Assembly: GCA_002077045.2 (NCBI GenBank)
Contig: KZ111144.1
Location: 934,168 to 998,167 of the forward strand
From: Rachicladosporium sp. CCFEE 5018
Lineage: Eukaryota > Ascomycota > Dothideomycetes > Cladosporiales > Cladosporiaceae
Reading direction: 5' to 3'
Length of the DNA stretch: 64,000 nt
The stretch's first letter is position 1. The number at the start of each line of letters is the position of its first letter. Positions 18,626 through 28,873 of the stretch are shown piece after piece. The notes under the pieces are model-generated. The model was given only the letters and a program-made list of their open reading frames with translations. It did no database searches and had not been told where the DNA came from. A program made the translations under genes and the position numbers.

Positions 18626-20473
18626 ATGGCCTACTCCCCTCCGCCGGCGCATCAGTACACTTACCCTCCACCACCGCAAAACGGCTCCCCAGCAGGCACA
18701 TCCGCCTTCCATCCGCCACCAGCGAAGCGACAGCGCCTGTCCCCCGTCCCCGGCGCGCACCAGCCCTACAACACCAGCAACGGCACGCCAACCTACCACA
18801 CCCCTCCCTCGAATATCTCAAACGGCGGCAACCGCAACTATGGCCCCGGCTACCCTCCACCCTCGATCTACTCGCCGAGCGCCTACACATCCTCCCCGCA
18901 AAGCGCCTTCAACACCCCGCAGCCCCATCCCTACCACTACCCGCAGAACCAGCAAGGCACATGGCAGTCGCAACCGACGACACCGGCCTCAGCGGTACAA
19001 CGCGCGAGTGCTGCTTCTCCACAGCAAAACAGCGCAATGATGCCGCCTCCACCTCGCCCTAACAAGGAGGAGAAGGAGGAGAAAGTCGGAGTGGAGGATC
19101 TGGGCGATGCGCTGTTCGGCTCAGGCATCAACTTTAAGGACGAGGAAGCAGCTTTGTCGCGGAGCTATCGAGACTCCTTCGAGTCCAGCACTCTGAGCGG
19201 CGGGAATAGCTTCGATCTCCTGACTCAGTCCGCAAGTGCAGAGACCCGGCAGGAGCATCTTAAGAAGATGCTGGGGAATCTTGCAGACCGCTTCGAGCAG
19301 TCAGACGTTGATCTCGAAGTCGCTGCTAAGCGGCAAGCAGCTGCGCGCGCGAAAGCAGAGCGCGAGCAACACCATCTCAATAATCCATTCCTGCTCGGCA
19401 ATGTCTTGCGATTGCGCGTGGATGGCCTTGCGCGGGAGGCAGGTGTGATGGTGGATGTGAATGGAATGTACGTCAAGAACCGGCCTGAACCTGCCACACC
19501 TTCGGCGACCGTGATGATGAACGGGGATAAGACTGAGGGCGTGGTGCTGGCGGATAGCAAATTGGACCATGGGGTGCCTTTTGCGGATGTGTTGACTTTG
19601 ATCTCTCTGGCTGCGGGCGAGAGGTTGAGAGGACTACTGGACGAGGCGCATGCGCTGGCGAGGGCGAGGAGATACGGAGATCATGGCCGTATACCGCCAG
19701 ACTACGCTCCTCTGGCAGCCACAGACGATACAGCGGACCGGCAGACCGAGCTCATCAAACCCGAACAACCCTCAGACACTGCATGGGACGCTCTACCGAC
19801 CTCCACTCCTGCACCTCACTCAACCCACCCCTCCCCCTCCCCTCTGACCCTCCACCTCTCCTCCCTCCTAACCCGCGACGCCACCCTCGAACGCGCCCGC
19901 CTGGCCCGCCGCCTGGCCCGCGCCTCTTCTACCCCCCTGCCTACCACTACTGACTCCCTCCTCCCCGATGCGCTCCTCACAGCCGCTCCAGACGCCACCC
20001 CAGAAACGAAAATCACCAAAAAAGAGCAGCTCCGGCAGGCCAAAGAGGAGAAGAAGCGGAACGAGGAGACGCTGAGTAAGAGCACGAATCAGACTGCGAA
20101 TATGATGGCGTTGGGGAAGAAGGGCAAGAAGTATGCTTGGATGAGTGGCGGGGCGGCGGGGGGTAGTGATGCGCTTGTCAATCGCTTCGAACGTACGGCT
20201 GCTGCTGCATCCGCAACAGCCAGCGGGACGGTCACGCCGAAAGCCGAGCCTACGAACGGTAGTGGTGCCATGGGGGGTGTCACGGGCAGTGCAGCGGCGG
20301 GTGTGGGTGGAGGGGTGAAGGATGAGGGGAGGAAGTGGGGTGGTTGGAGTGAGGATGGGGTGCAGGGACGGGGGATCCAGGATCGGGACTGGGTGCTTGT
20401 GCTCGAAAGGGATGGGAGGGAGGGGAAGGCGTTGCAAAAAGCTCTGCTCGGCTTGGGCAAAGATGGGAAGTGA
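18626..20473 (+). CDS. taf4: TFIID subunit TAF4, version B
   Basis: A single 615-residue exon with the same architecture as 5942-7783: a Pro/Tyr/Gln-rich N-terminus, a conserved core from DLGDALFGSG through FADVLTLISLAAGERL, and a basic helix plus tail. A 6-nt insertion (GTTGAT near 19313) adds Val-Asp after EQSD. Similarity to version A is patchy: 19230-19585 and 19995-20325 are almost identical, whereas 19770-19985 (the Pro/Ser/Thr-rich linker) and 20390-20440 carry dense substitutions, many synonymous. Both versions keep an intact frame, so both look functional. The pattern suits homeologs or alleles with partial gene conversion, or mixing during assembly. Confidence 0.88.
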   Translation: MAYSPPPAHQYTYPPPPQNGSPAGTSAFHPPPAKRQRLSPVPGAHQPYNTSNGTPTYHTPPSNISNGGNRNYGPGYPPPSIYSPSAYTSSPQSAFNTPQPHPYHYPQNQQGTWQSQPTTPASAVQRASAASPQQNSAMMPPPPRPNKEEKEEKVGVEDLGDALFGSGINFKDEEAALSRSYRDSFESSTLSGGNSFDLLTQSASAETRQEHLKKMLGNLADRFEQSDVDLEVAAKRQAAARAKAEREQHHLNNPFLLGNVLRLRVDGLAREAGVMVDVNGMYVKNRPEPATPSATVMMNGDKTEGVVLADSKLDHGVPFADVLTLISLAAGERLRGLLDEAHALARARRYGDHGRIPPDYAPLAATDDTADRQTELIKPEQPSDTAWDALPTSTPAPHSTHPSPSPLTLHLSSLLTRDATLERARLARRLARASSTPLPTTTDSLLPDALLTAAPDATPETKITKKEQLRQAKEEKKRNEETLSKSTNQTANMMALGKKGKKYAWMSGGAAGGSDALVNRFERTAAAASATASGTVTPKAEPTNGSGAMGGVTGSAAAGVGGGVKDEGRKWGGWSEDGVQGRGIQDRDWVLVLERDGREGKALQKALLGLGKDGK

Positions 20474-21538
20474 GCTTCTGCGCGCGGGTTAGGGGCGCTG
20501 GCGGTTGGGATGGCGACGGCGTCTTCGGCTTGATGCAGCGTCGCCGAGGGGTCTGTGGCCTTTGCTCGAGAGGAGGTTGGGCGAGCGCCTTGCGGCGAGC
20601 ATGCGATGGTGGTGTTTAACTTTTAGCGTTTCGTATACGTGGGTGGACTGGTGAGATGGCTGGTAGGAAAGGGGCTGTAGGCTTAGTGCCGGCAAGAAAG
20701 GAAGATTGGCGATCAGACTGAGCACAGCCGAGTAGAGCATAGCGGTGGGGCGGCGAAAGGGGCAGATTGGATATTCCCCAGCAGATATGACGATGGCGAT
20801 GGACGATGAGGCAGCAGACAGATACCCAAAACCCGAATCGATCTCTCAATGCCCACGCATCGTGCCTCTTCCCATGTTGGCTTGACATGTAGTGTCTCTT
20901 CCTAGAATCGCTCAACAAGCACAACTAAGCCCCACCAGAGGATTGCTCTCGACTTGTCAAAGATACATCGACCGATCCCATGTGATTATTCTACATTAAG
21001 GTATGGTATCATCACCCTCAACAACGCGCTAGTCCACACCGCGCCGCAACGATAGACAAACCCTCCATTCCCATCTCCATCCCTCCTCATTGTCCAAAAC
21101 TTCCCAACGCTCCTCGGCGGATTACGGCGAACCGCTGAGCTCTGAGCCATCAACCCTTCATCATTCCCCCTTGCGGAGCGTTCGAGCCCGGAGGCTCTGC
21201 TTTTTCGGGAGGAGCCACCGACTGACCGTAAACGTGATATTGCTGCGCTGGTGGCTCCGTGTACGCGGCTGGGCCAGCATGATGAGAGTGTAGGTATTCC
21301 GCGTAGTGCGTATAACTCCTCTGTGCAGGCGGTCGACCGCGGCGACCAGTCACGGATACCTTCGTAGCCGGCCATTTCGCCAGCAGTATCGCGCTGCACC
21401 CACCCACTCACCCATCGCCCTAGCCTCGATTCCCACACCCGGAAGCCAGGTCCCAACCCGCCACAACCAAGGCGGAATTTGTCTCCCCACTTCCCCACCA
21501 CCCAGTGCCCTCGCCCCGTCCGCAGCGCGAAGGACAGC
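20474..21538. other. Convergent interval between TAF4 and SPT20, version B
   Basis: This is the counterpart of 7784-8866. The first 300 bp are nearly unchanged. The remainder has scattered substitutions and indels, including the 14-nt net deletion near 21340 that interrupts the minus-strand frame seen in version A. No independent gene was recognised. Confidence 0.4.
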
Positions 21539-24520
21539 CTACGTCCCCCCGCCCTGCCGTCCCTGCTGCAAAGTAGCAGCCATAGCCGCGAAATGGCTCT
21601 CCAACCCATCCCCTCCCCCTCCCCCTCCGCCGTTCTGCTGCCCCTGTTGCCCCTGCTGCATAGCCTGCCGCTGCTGCTGCGCCTGCAGAACCTGGGCAGC
21701 CGCATACTGCTGCTGCTGCTGCGCCATGTTCAACCCCCCGAGTCCGAACTGCTGCCCGCCACCGCCGCCGCCGGCTTGTTGTTGCGCGGCGACTTGTTGG
21801 GCCTGCATCTGCATCTGCAGCACGCGTTGCTGTTTCTGGAGGTTGGCTTGGTATTGTTCCATTCCCCCGCCACCGCCGCCGCCACCGACGCCGATTGGAG
21901 CGCCGTTGCCGCCGGCTTGTTGTTGGCGTTGTAGCGCTGCTTGGCGGGCGAGGTGCTGTTGCTGCTGCTGCTTTCGCAGCATGTTCTGCATGAGCGGTGG
22001 CATCGTGGCGATGACGTTCGGCGGGATGACGCCATTGTGCTGTTGCAGTAGCGTGCGGATTTGGCGAGTCGCGGTGTCGTGGGCGGCGCGCTGTTGGGCG
22101 GCTAAGAGGTGTTGTTGTTGCTGTGCGGCTTGAGATTGGGGATGCTGTTGCTGCGCGGCTTGGGCTTGGAGATGCGCTTGTTGGGCTGCGGCGGCTTGTT
22201 GTTGCTGCAGAAGAGCGCGTTGCTGAAGTTCCTGTTGCGTCTGCGGATGTGAGTGAGGCATATTCTGCTGTTGCTGCTGAGCCTGAAGAGCCTGCTGCTG
22301 TGCTTGCATCTGCAGCATATTGGCCTGCTGCATGCCTTGGGCTGTCATTTGCTGCTGGTTCCCGCCAGCCTGCTGCTGGGCTTGAAATTGCAGCATGCTG
22401 CGCTGCACTTGATCTTTGTTGTTCTTTAGCAGCTGCATGCGCTTCATGGCAGCCGCCTGCATGCCTTGATCACCTTGCGCTAGCCCTTGCTGATGCTGCG
22501 CTTGCGTCTGCTTCATCTGCTCGTTGATGTTGGACATCCGCTGCGCCATCTGGAAAGCCTCGGGTGGCATTGTGTTGCCGTTCATGTTCTGCGGATTGGC
22601 GCGTTGCATGGTCATAAGCGCTGCTTGCTCGGCAGTCATACCCTGCTGGTTGACTTGCGCGAGGTAGGCAGCCTGCTGTTGCATGATCATAGCCGCAGCA
22701 GCAGGGTTGGGCGTCTGCTGCATCATAGCTGGGGTCCCTTGCGGAATGGACACAGCAGGCGAGTTCGGCTGCATAGACTGCATCCTTGGTGTAGCCGAGA
22801 CCTGCCGATTTCCAGGCATGACCTGCGCCATCGAAGGCGTAGACTGCATCTGGGGTGTATTATTCCGACTGCCTCCCGCCTGCTGACTAGCCTGTCGTAC
22901 CATGGAAACATTCGGGTGCTGTGGGTGCTGCATAGCCGCTGACAATGGTCGTGGCGGACTTCCAGCATTCATGCCCTGCTGACTGGAAGACTGTGTCATC
23001 GGTACACCACCCCCGTTCTGTGGCACCATCGGACTCGACGTCATCATCGGCGTCTGGGTCTGCTGCCGCATAACCGGACTGGCCTGGACGCCATTCTGCT
23101 GCATCCCAGGATGTCCATGTGCCTGCATCATGTTTGCCTGCTGTTGCTGGACGTTGAGTTGCATCTGCTGCTGCTGCGCGAGCTGCTGGTGCCGCATCGC
23201 CTCAGCTTGTGCCTGCGCAGCCATGAGCTGTCTCTGCTTCGACTGCGCTAGCTGCTGCTGTGCAACCTGCTCTTGCTGTCTCCGCTGAGCCATCTGCCTC
23301 TGAGCCAGCTGGTTCTGCTCGTCCTGCGCGCGTTTCTCAGCACTAGCCCGTTGCTCTTCTTCTTTCGCCAGTGTCTTGGCTTCTTCGTGGCGTATCTTCG
23401 CCTTGTTGATAGTCTCGAATCTTGAGTTGACGAGTGACGCAATGGAGGAGCTGTTGTCCCCTGTAGTAGTGCCGTTAGCAGCCCGAGCAGCAGGCTTGTT
23501 GCGCTCGTCCATGATAAGAAAGCGGCGTTCCTCTTCTGCAGCTTGCGCATCTTCAGCGGCCACCTCAGCCGTGGTCTTCTTCCTCTCTGTCGTTGTCGGT
23601 GCCTTCTCGCTGTGTAGAGGGTGCTTCAGCATATCAAGAATTGCCCGTGACTCTTCGATCGTGCCAGCCAAATCCAAGCAAAGTGGTGGCATAGTCGCAA
23701 CAAGCTGATCAGCATGAAACTCATACAACTCCTTCTGTGACATCCCAACCCTGCCGTCCAGCTCACCCATCCCCCCAACCGGTCCACCGATCGGCGTAGG
23801 CGGCACACTTCCCGACGGTGTCATCGGCGTGACCGTGTCCTTTCTTTTCTTCGACAGCTCGGCAGCAGGCATCTTCGCCATGATCATCAGATCCTCGTGC
23901 CGGCTCTGCTCAGTAGGGAACAGCACCACAGTCGTGTACTTGGGTCCTGCATCCTTTCCCTGGCCTTTGCCCGCCTCTTCATCTTTCTTCTTCTTCGCGT
24001 CCTCGGCGTCTTGCGAGTACATATCCCCATGATGGACGCCATAAGGCGAAGGCGTAATTGACTTGTGATGTTCATGCATCGTGAACTTCCCCTTATCATC
24101 CACCTTCCCTCCCCCTTCACCAGCCTCTTTACTCCGATGATTCAGCACCTTAACGATCAAACACCCATCATAGAATCCCACGCCCTGCGCATGCAGCTCT
24201 TCGAGTATCTCATGCGGTACAGTCCCCTTGCGCAGGTGCTTCAGCACAATATTCATGGGCTCAGCATAGCCCCAGCTCCCATCCTGACCATCGAATCGGA
24301 AGTTCCTCTGATGGAGGTGTAGGACTAGTGAGGGCGGCTTGTTGGCGTGTTTCGCGAGGATATGCGCGCTCGTGAGGACATATGGCTCAGTGAACTTTGT
24401 GCGCTTCGGTGGAGGGGCGAGGGCGGTGGAGGAGTCTGGAGCGGAGCGCTTGGTACCTGACGGGCGAGGAGCGGTGCGGCGGATTGATTGCGAAGGGCGG
24501 GCGATAGCGGCGGAGGCCAT
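21539..24520 (-). CDS. spt20: SAGA subunit SPT20, copy 2 (version B 3' half)
   Basis: A single 993-residue exon. The N-terminal Spt20 domain is identical to copy 1. The Gln-rich C-terminal half differs: AAAMKRMQ instead of AAALKRMQ, NGVIPPNV instead of NGAIPPNV, one Gln fewer before YAAAQVLQ, a shorter Gly run before MEQYQ, and GQQNGGG near the end. The switch from diverged to identical occurs near 22960. That suggests the 5' half is a collapsed sequence shared with copy 1 and that the real version B 5' half is the one at 59386-60893. Confidence 0.88.
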   Translation of the reverse strand: MASAAIARPSQSIRRTAPRPSGTKRSAPDSSTALAPPPKRTKFTEPYVLTSAHILAKHANKPPSLVLHLHQRNFRFDGQDGSWGYAEPMNIVLKHLRKGTVPHEILEELHAQGVGFYDGCLIVKVLNHRSKEAGEGGGKVDDKGKFTMHEHHKSITPSPYGVHHGDMYSQDAEDAKKKKDEEAGKGQGKDAGPKYTTVVLFPTEQSRHEDLMIMAKMPAAELSKKRKDTVTPMTPSGSVPPTPIGGPVGGMGELDGRVGMSQKELYEFHADQLVATMPPLCLDLAGTIEESRAILDMLKHPLHSEKAPTTTERKKTTAEVAAEDAQAAEEERRFLIMDERNKPAARAANGTTTGDNSSSIASLVNSRFETINKAKIRHEEAKTLAKEEEQRASAEKRAQDEQNQLAQRQMAQRRQQEQVAQQQLAQSKQRQLMAAQAQAEAMRHQQLAQQQQMQLNVQQQQANMMQAHGHPGMQQNGVQASPVMRQQTQTPMMTSSPMVPQNGGGVPMTQSSSQQGMNAGSPPRPLSAAMQHPQHPNVSMVRQASQQAGGSRNNTPQMQSTPSMAQVMPGNRQVSATPRMQSMQPNSPAVSIPQGTPAMMQQTPNPAAAAMIMQQQAAYLAQVNQQGMTAEQAALMTMQRANPQNMNGNTMPPEAFQMAQRMSNINEQMKQTQAQHQQGLAQGDQGMQAAAMKRMQLLKNNKDQVQRSMLQFQAQQQAGGNQQQMTAQGMQQANMLQMQAQQQALQAQQQQQNMPHSHPQTQQELQQRALLQQQQAAAAQQAHLQAQAAQQQHPQSQAAQQQQHLLAAQQRAAHDTATRQIRTLLQQHNGVIPPNVIATMPPLMQNMLRKQQQQQHLARQAALQRQQQAGGNGAPIGVGGGGGGGGMEQYQANLQKQQRVLQMQMQAQQVAAQQQAGGGGGGQQFGLGGLNMAQQQQQYAAAQVLQAQQQRQAMQQGQQGQQNGGGGGGGDGLESHFAAMAATLQQGRQGGGT

Positions 24521-25111
24521 GGTGGGTGGAATAGTGGGTGTAGGAGGGGATGATCGCGCAGCGCGGGTGCGAGCGATAAGTACGCTGTGAGCTGCGCAGT
24601 GGCGCGCCTAGAGAGGCGAAAGAATGGCTTGTAACAAGAATGTGTGCACGCGGCACTGAAGAAGTGAAAGGCTCAACGTCACCCTCGATGGCTATTGTCG
24701 CTCGTGAATGTGACGTGCATGTACAAGGCGCCGTTCGTGGGGAAGGCGCCGATCACATGCAGGCTCATGCGGGCCGGACCTTGTAGAACAAGCTTATGGC
24801 AGTAAGATCACGTGAAGCTTGATTGTACTGAGTAGAGGTCCGTTTCGATCTCCTCTAGTCTATATAAAGTACCATGAGCCTCCAATCTGCGATTGAGACT
24901 CAGGAAAAGCCTCCTGGGTGTCTCCAAACCCTAGCAGCGCCGTCATGGTTCCATGTAGTGCCCCAATGGTGTCAGTCCGATACTCCAAGCCTCATCGACA
25001 TATCAACGCCTTCACCTCCGCGAGACTCGCCGTCTTCGCTCCGCCATCCGTGCTGCTCTGACTCCCACCCATCATGCCCTCAACGCCCCAAAGTCCCCTT
25101 TTGCCATCCCA

Positions 25112-28100
25112 TTACCTGAAGCAGCCCTCCACCACTTCCGGTAAACCGCTAAACACCACTTCAACCCCCTTTTCTCCGTCATGCTCAGCATACTTCTCAG
25201 CAAACAACAGCGTCTGCGCTAGCACTGCGTTCCTGGTGTCCAGTGGTCGCGTGGAGGCGAACAGCGGACCAACGAGAATGTACACCTTTGCGGGCGTGGT
25301 GAGGATGTAGATGGCCTCCGCTTCGAGCGACGTCTGCGTGAACGGAGTCATCTCGACAGCTTCGCACTTGATGTCGTCAGCTGCGAAAGAGGGGCGGGAA
25401 GACCAACTAGGTCGCCGGGTAAGAGAGTAGACTGCGCCCAAGAAGCTGGACTTGGGTTGCAGCTGCTGTATGCGGATGAGTCGTGGTCGCGAGTTCCCAT
25501 CTTTGGATTGGCAGAAACCAGATGCCGTCGGAATTGTCGCACCTGGCCCAAATATAGCCAGAAATTCGGCTGACTCTTCGCCTTGAACGACTTCGACGAC
25601 TTCCTCAAGACCTGCACCAAGCTCCATACCCACCAGCCGTGCCGCGCTCACTTCCTCAGTCGTCGCGTGCTGTCCTTTCCAAAGCCATAGTTTGCAACAC
25701 TGTAGCGTGACGGGATAGCTGATCAGGTATACAAAGCCTTCACACAGACTCTTGGCGTCGAAATGCACTTCATCAAACACCACATGCCCCAAGTGTTGCC
25801 GACCGCAGAGTATGTACTGCTTACCTGCCGTCTCTCGCGTGCCGGACCGTGTGATTAGAATTCCACCTAAAGCTTCCAGTAGCTCTGCAGGTTCGAGGTC
25901 TTGCTTGACAGTAATGGGTGTTGAGGCGCCTTCACGCTTCGCTACGGCACGGGCGGCGGTGTCGACGGCAGGCGCGACGGAGGTAGGCACCTCAGAGCCT
26001 TGCCAGATGTAGACTCGTGTCGACTTAGGACCGGATGTAGGGATGAACGTGTGCGTAATGATGTATATCGAGCCAGAGAAGAGCGTGTACTCGTCTTGCT
26101 GCGCAAGCTGAGCGAGCTGACCATCGAGCGAAACGTGCTGTACCGACTTGCGGAGGGTCTTGATGCGAGGGGGTGGTGTGGAGATGGTAGCGAGGAAGGC
26201 TTGGACATCCATAGTCAGGCCAGCGGAGCATGTCGGTGTGCAGCCGAATGAATCGACGAGCAGACGTCCAGTATCACTCTCGGGTTGCTGTAGTGTCTCT
26301 TGAGTGCCTTGAGAAGCTCACAAGTCAGCCACAGTCCTCTCATAACATTCCGCAGAAGCTCAGGTGACTGTAAGATCCAAAGGTCAGAAACGATGGATCA
26401 AGCAACGCAGACATCATGTCGTACCTTCACTTGACGGCAATTGTCCAGAGACAATTCTCGAGCTCTTCGCTGGCCGCGGCGGTCCATTCACAGTTGCAGT
26501 CGTTTCTGGTCCATTGCTCGACCCTGGCCGTGAGTTCGATCTTGCTGGCGATGAAGCGAGCAGACCAGCTGAACGCATAGCAGCCTCCTCATCTCTGCGA
26601 TTCGGTAGCTGGATTTGTGATGGTCGCTCAGCTGGCTTCGGCGCTGCTGGCGAGCGTCCCCAGAACGAGCTGACCGCCTTCACTGATGGCAGCGAAGTAT
26701 CCGCGTTCTCTTTGTTTTCTTCGGAGTGGGCGGGAGCCTTGGACGAAGCAAAGCCGCGGAACTCTGGCACGCTGTCCTTTTGGGGTGTTGCAGGAGGGGC
26801 CTCAGCTTGCTGAGGCGTACTAGAGAGCGGCTGCGTTCGCTTAGCGAAGGGTGACCCTGCCTGCATCGTCCTCGCACCCGTTGGCACGATCTTGGCTGGG
26901 CTTGACAGGACCTTGGACACCGTATCTGCATTGGAAGGCGCATCCTTTGCGGGGGGCGGAGGTCGGGCATTTTGGAAGGGCGAGAATGTCGGCTTCGGTG
27001 AAGGCATTGGCTTTGCTGGCGGCGCATCTGTTATCTTCGCAGGCGGCAGAGACACCTCTGATGGTGTTGTGCCCATCTCGGACCTTTTGCTCGCACTCAG
27101 GGATGACGCCATGATCGACGCCATTGATCCAGGCTTCGCACTGGGCAGCACTACTTTCGAGATCCTTGCTGGCTCGACCTCCGTGGCAGCGCCCGACGGT
27201 ACCGTCTCTTGTACAGCTGACGGGAAGTCTGAAGCTTTCTCCCCACTCGCCGCTGCTGCAGAAGCGCCCTTCCTCCGCTTTGGTCCCTTCGCACGATCCT
27301 TGCGCATGTCTTGCAACGGTGCTGCCGGTGTGGCTGCCTCGAGTGTAGCTTCGACTGGTGGCGACTTCATGCTCTGCACCGGGCTGCCAGATCTTGAGCC
27401 ACTCGGGCTTGCTTTCGGACTAGGTGGCCCCAGAGCCAAGATCCTAGCTAAGCCTGGGTTGAAGCGCGCAGCCAGCTCACTAGTTTGCGAAGGAGCAGGC
27501 GTGGACAACGGGCTCCTGGACCGAGCGATGGGAGACACCTGCTGAGCCTCCGGTACCATCTTCTGTGGCTTGATTTCCGGCTGCGTAGCCCTCGGCTGCT
27601 CTCTAGTGCTCTTCTGCCTTCTCAACGCCTCAGGCGTCTCGTCCTGCTTCTTCACTGGACAGCTCTCCACGGTCCTGTCCGAAGCTTTCCTCGTCAACAA
27701 TTCCCGCTTCGCCAACGCCTCTGGCTTCTCGGGCGTACTCGGCTTGAACTTCACCTCCCTCTCCTTGACGACACCCGCCTCCTTCTCAGCCTGCCACTCA
27801 TCTTTCTTTGCCAGCAGACTCTCCTTCAGTTCATCTCGCCTCACAGTCTTGACCGGTCCACCAGTGACAGCCAGCCCGGTCTTACCGCGCAAGATGTTAT
27901 CTCTGAGCAGATCGGGCGCTACATACTTTTCAGGCCGGGTGGGGCGGAGAGCGGAAGCTTTGGCGAGGAACTCTGGAGTGTCGGTGCTCTTTGGTGCTGC
28001 CGCCGGTCGGGAACGGAGGGTTGCACGAAAGTCGGTTTGAGGTTTGCTTGGTGATGAATCCTTGGCTGGAGAGGACGGAGGCTTAGAGAACGGAGTGCTA

Positions 28101-28773
28101 GGTAGAGGTGACTTGACAGAATTGGTAGCTGGAAAGCGCGAAGTAATGTCAGGCTTCGGCGATACCTTTGGTGGAGTGGTCTTGACTGCGACAGGTGTTG
28201 CTGCGGCTATCGTCCTTGGGTCGACTTTCTCAGAAGACACGACAAGAGGCTCGGCAGCGATCACTGCCGCTTCCTTACTAGCGCCGTTCAGCTCCTCCTT
28301 CCTCGTGGGCGCTGCCATTCTCTCCGCCATCTCCAATGACTCTTTCGCCAACATACTGGTCGGCCGTCCAGCCAGACCATTGGGCTTCGTCTTCATCGGC
28401 GGCGTGATGGATCTGGGACTGCCTGTCTCTGGTCTCAGATCTCGCGACTCTGTCCGCTTCAGTAAGCTTTGCCCAAATGAAGCAGCCTTCGTAGGTGAGC
28501 TAGGTCTGCTGCTGTCTTGCCCAGGCAATACTGGCGTGCCACTCCTCGAAGGTCCAAATGTCGAGCTCTTTGTCGGGGACAGTGGTCGAGTAAAGTCGAG
28601 CTCTGGTGGCGCAGGCGTCATGCTCCTCGGGGTGATCTCGCCGCTCTCTCGTTGCGCCTTCGCACGTGCGATGTTCTCCATCCAGCTCGGCTGCGCGTTC
28701 TTTGGAGGCGATGGCTTGGGTGAGTCAGGCTTATTGAGTGCGCTTTCGATCCAGCTCGACTTCGTCGGACTCC
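25112..28773 (-). CDS. DUF4045-gelsolin protein, copy 2 (N-terminus lost in gap, premature stop)
   Basis: Exons are 26307-25112 and 28773-26425 (open into the gap), with a 117-nt intron at 26308-26424. The translation is identical to copy 1, including the TAA that ends the gelsolin part at VVEGCFR. The offset to copy 1 is a constant 12663 bases with no indels from the SPT20 start onward. This is best read as a second placement of the same assembled segment, not as an independent gene. The SPT20-to-gelsolin spacer repeats as well. Confidence 0.75.
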
Positions 28774-28873
28774 NNNNNNNNNNNNNNNNNNNNNNNNNNN
28801 NNNNNNNNNNNNNNNNNNNNNNNNNNNNNNNNNNNNNNNNNNNNNNNNNNNNNNNNNNNNNNNNNNNNNNNNN
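28774..28873. other. Assembly gap of 100 N (gap 2)
   Basis: Exactly 100 N. Left flank ends on the same base as gap 1 (GTCGGACTCC); right flank begins on the same base as gap 3 (TGTGCGGCTT). It fuses DUF4045 to the interior of SPT20. Confidence 0.98.

Larger units (their letters stand above)
16211..28773. repeat. Large repeated block, copy 2
   Basis: Same gene content and order as 3500-16110. The left portion to about 22960 is a diverged version (B); the remainder matches copy 1. Bounded on both sides by 100-N gaps. Confidence 0.9.
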
